This document shows, piece after piece, positions 5,354 through 5,481 of a DNA stretch of 5,481 nt. Origin of the DNA: Acidobacteriota bacterium (GTDB lineage Bacteria; Acidobacteriota; Terriglobia; UBA7540). The notes under the pieces were generated by a model. That model had not been told where the DNA came from, did not search any database, and saw only the letters and a list, made by a program, of their open reading frames with translations. A program made the translations under genes and the position numbers. The DNA lies in the NCBI GenBank assembly GCA_021789565.1, contig JAJYJL010000679.1, forward strand, positions 1 to 5,481. The letters run 5' to 3'. Each line of letters opens with the position of its first letter. Positions within the stretch are counted from its first letter, which is position 1.

Positions 5354-5481
5354 ATGCAATATCGGAAACTAGGTCACAGTTCGTTTTCATTGTCGGCCCT
5401 CGGGCTGGGATGCATGGGCATGTCGGAATTCTACGGAACGCGGGACGACGAGGAATCCATCAGTGTCATCCATCGCGCGCT
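5354..5481 (+). CDS. Aldo/keto reductase, N-terminal fragment (cut by right edge)
   Basis: The plus strand from ATG at 5354 stays open for 42 codons to the end of the window, preceded by GGAGG at 5339-5343 with a 10-base spacer. The peptide starts [20 protein letters not shown] and continues [20 protein letters not shown]. The '[18 protein letters not shown]' opening followed by a 'DDEESI-VIHRA' helix is the usual N-terminus of NADPH-dependent aldo/keto reductases of the (beta/alpha)8 barrel type, especially the AKR13/YakC-like group. The catalytic Asp, Tyr, Lys and His residues lie beyond the edge, so activity and substrate cannot be judged. Its start is divergent from the membrane-protein gene. 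Confidence 0.88.
   Translation, partial: MQYRKLGHSSFSLSALGLGCMGMSEFYGTRDDEESISVIHRA

Overview
The window is ordinary bacterial chromosome with moderately high GC. It most likely comes from an Acidobacteriota-type soil or environmental genome. The hints are an exported protein beginning with an 'LFLKDGSYELVKSYEVKG' block, a motif I associate with Acidobacteriota; Tat-exported proteins; intergenic CTGAG/AGCGAA palindromes of a kind common in such genomes; and a pruA/rocA-type P5C dehydrogenase with an NRKCTGALVG C-terminus. The lineage is inferred from recalled family resemblance, not from a marker gene.

Layout, left to right. Positions 1-95 (minus) hold the first 31 codons of a Tat-exported protein that runs off the left edge. 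Positions 269-1579 (minus) encode a Tat-exported DUF2264 protein transcribed toward that fragment, and the two could form a small carbohydrate- or cell-envelope-related unit. A 155-bp divergent spacer (1580-1734) holds an operator-like dyad that overlaps a candidate promoter. Positions 1735-2565 (plus) encode a secreted or periplasmic protein of unknown function. A 229-bp convergent spacer (2566-2794) is dominated by inverted repeats, including a near-perfect GC-rich hairpin. Positions 2795-4354 (minus) encode a complete stand-alone L-glutamate gamma-semialdehyde (P5C) dehydrogenase with a consensus -10 box upstream. The 219-bp spacer at 4355-4573 carries that promoter and another dyad. Positions 4574-5158 (minus) encode a single-pass membrane protein of unknown function with a GTG start and a strong Shine-Dalgarno sequence. 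A second divergent spacer (5159-5353) carries a perfect 14-bp palindrome and a candidate promoter. Positions 5354-5481 (plus) hold the start of an aldo/keto reductase that runs off the right edge.

The genes do not form one obvious pathway. The P5C dehydrogenase handles the second step of proline catabolism, but no proline dehydrogenase is in view. The two Tat proteins are the only pair that plausibly belong together. I see no RNA gene, insertion sequence, CRISPR array or phage gene, and no convincing evidence of a new biological system. The points most worth a second look are the operator-like dyads in the two divergent spacers, the repeat elements on both sides of the P5C dehydrogenase gene, and the two exported or membrane proteins of unknown function.
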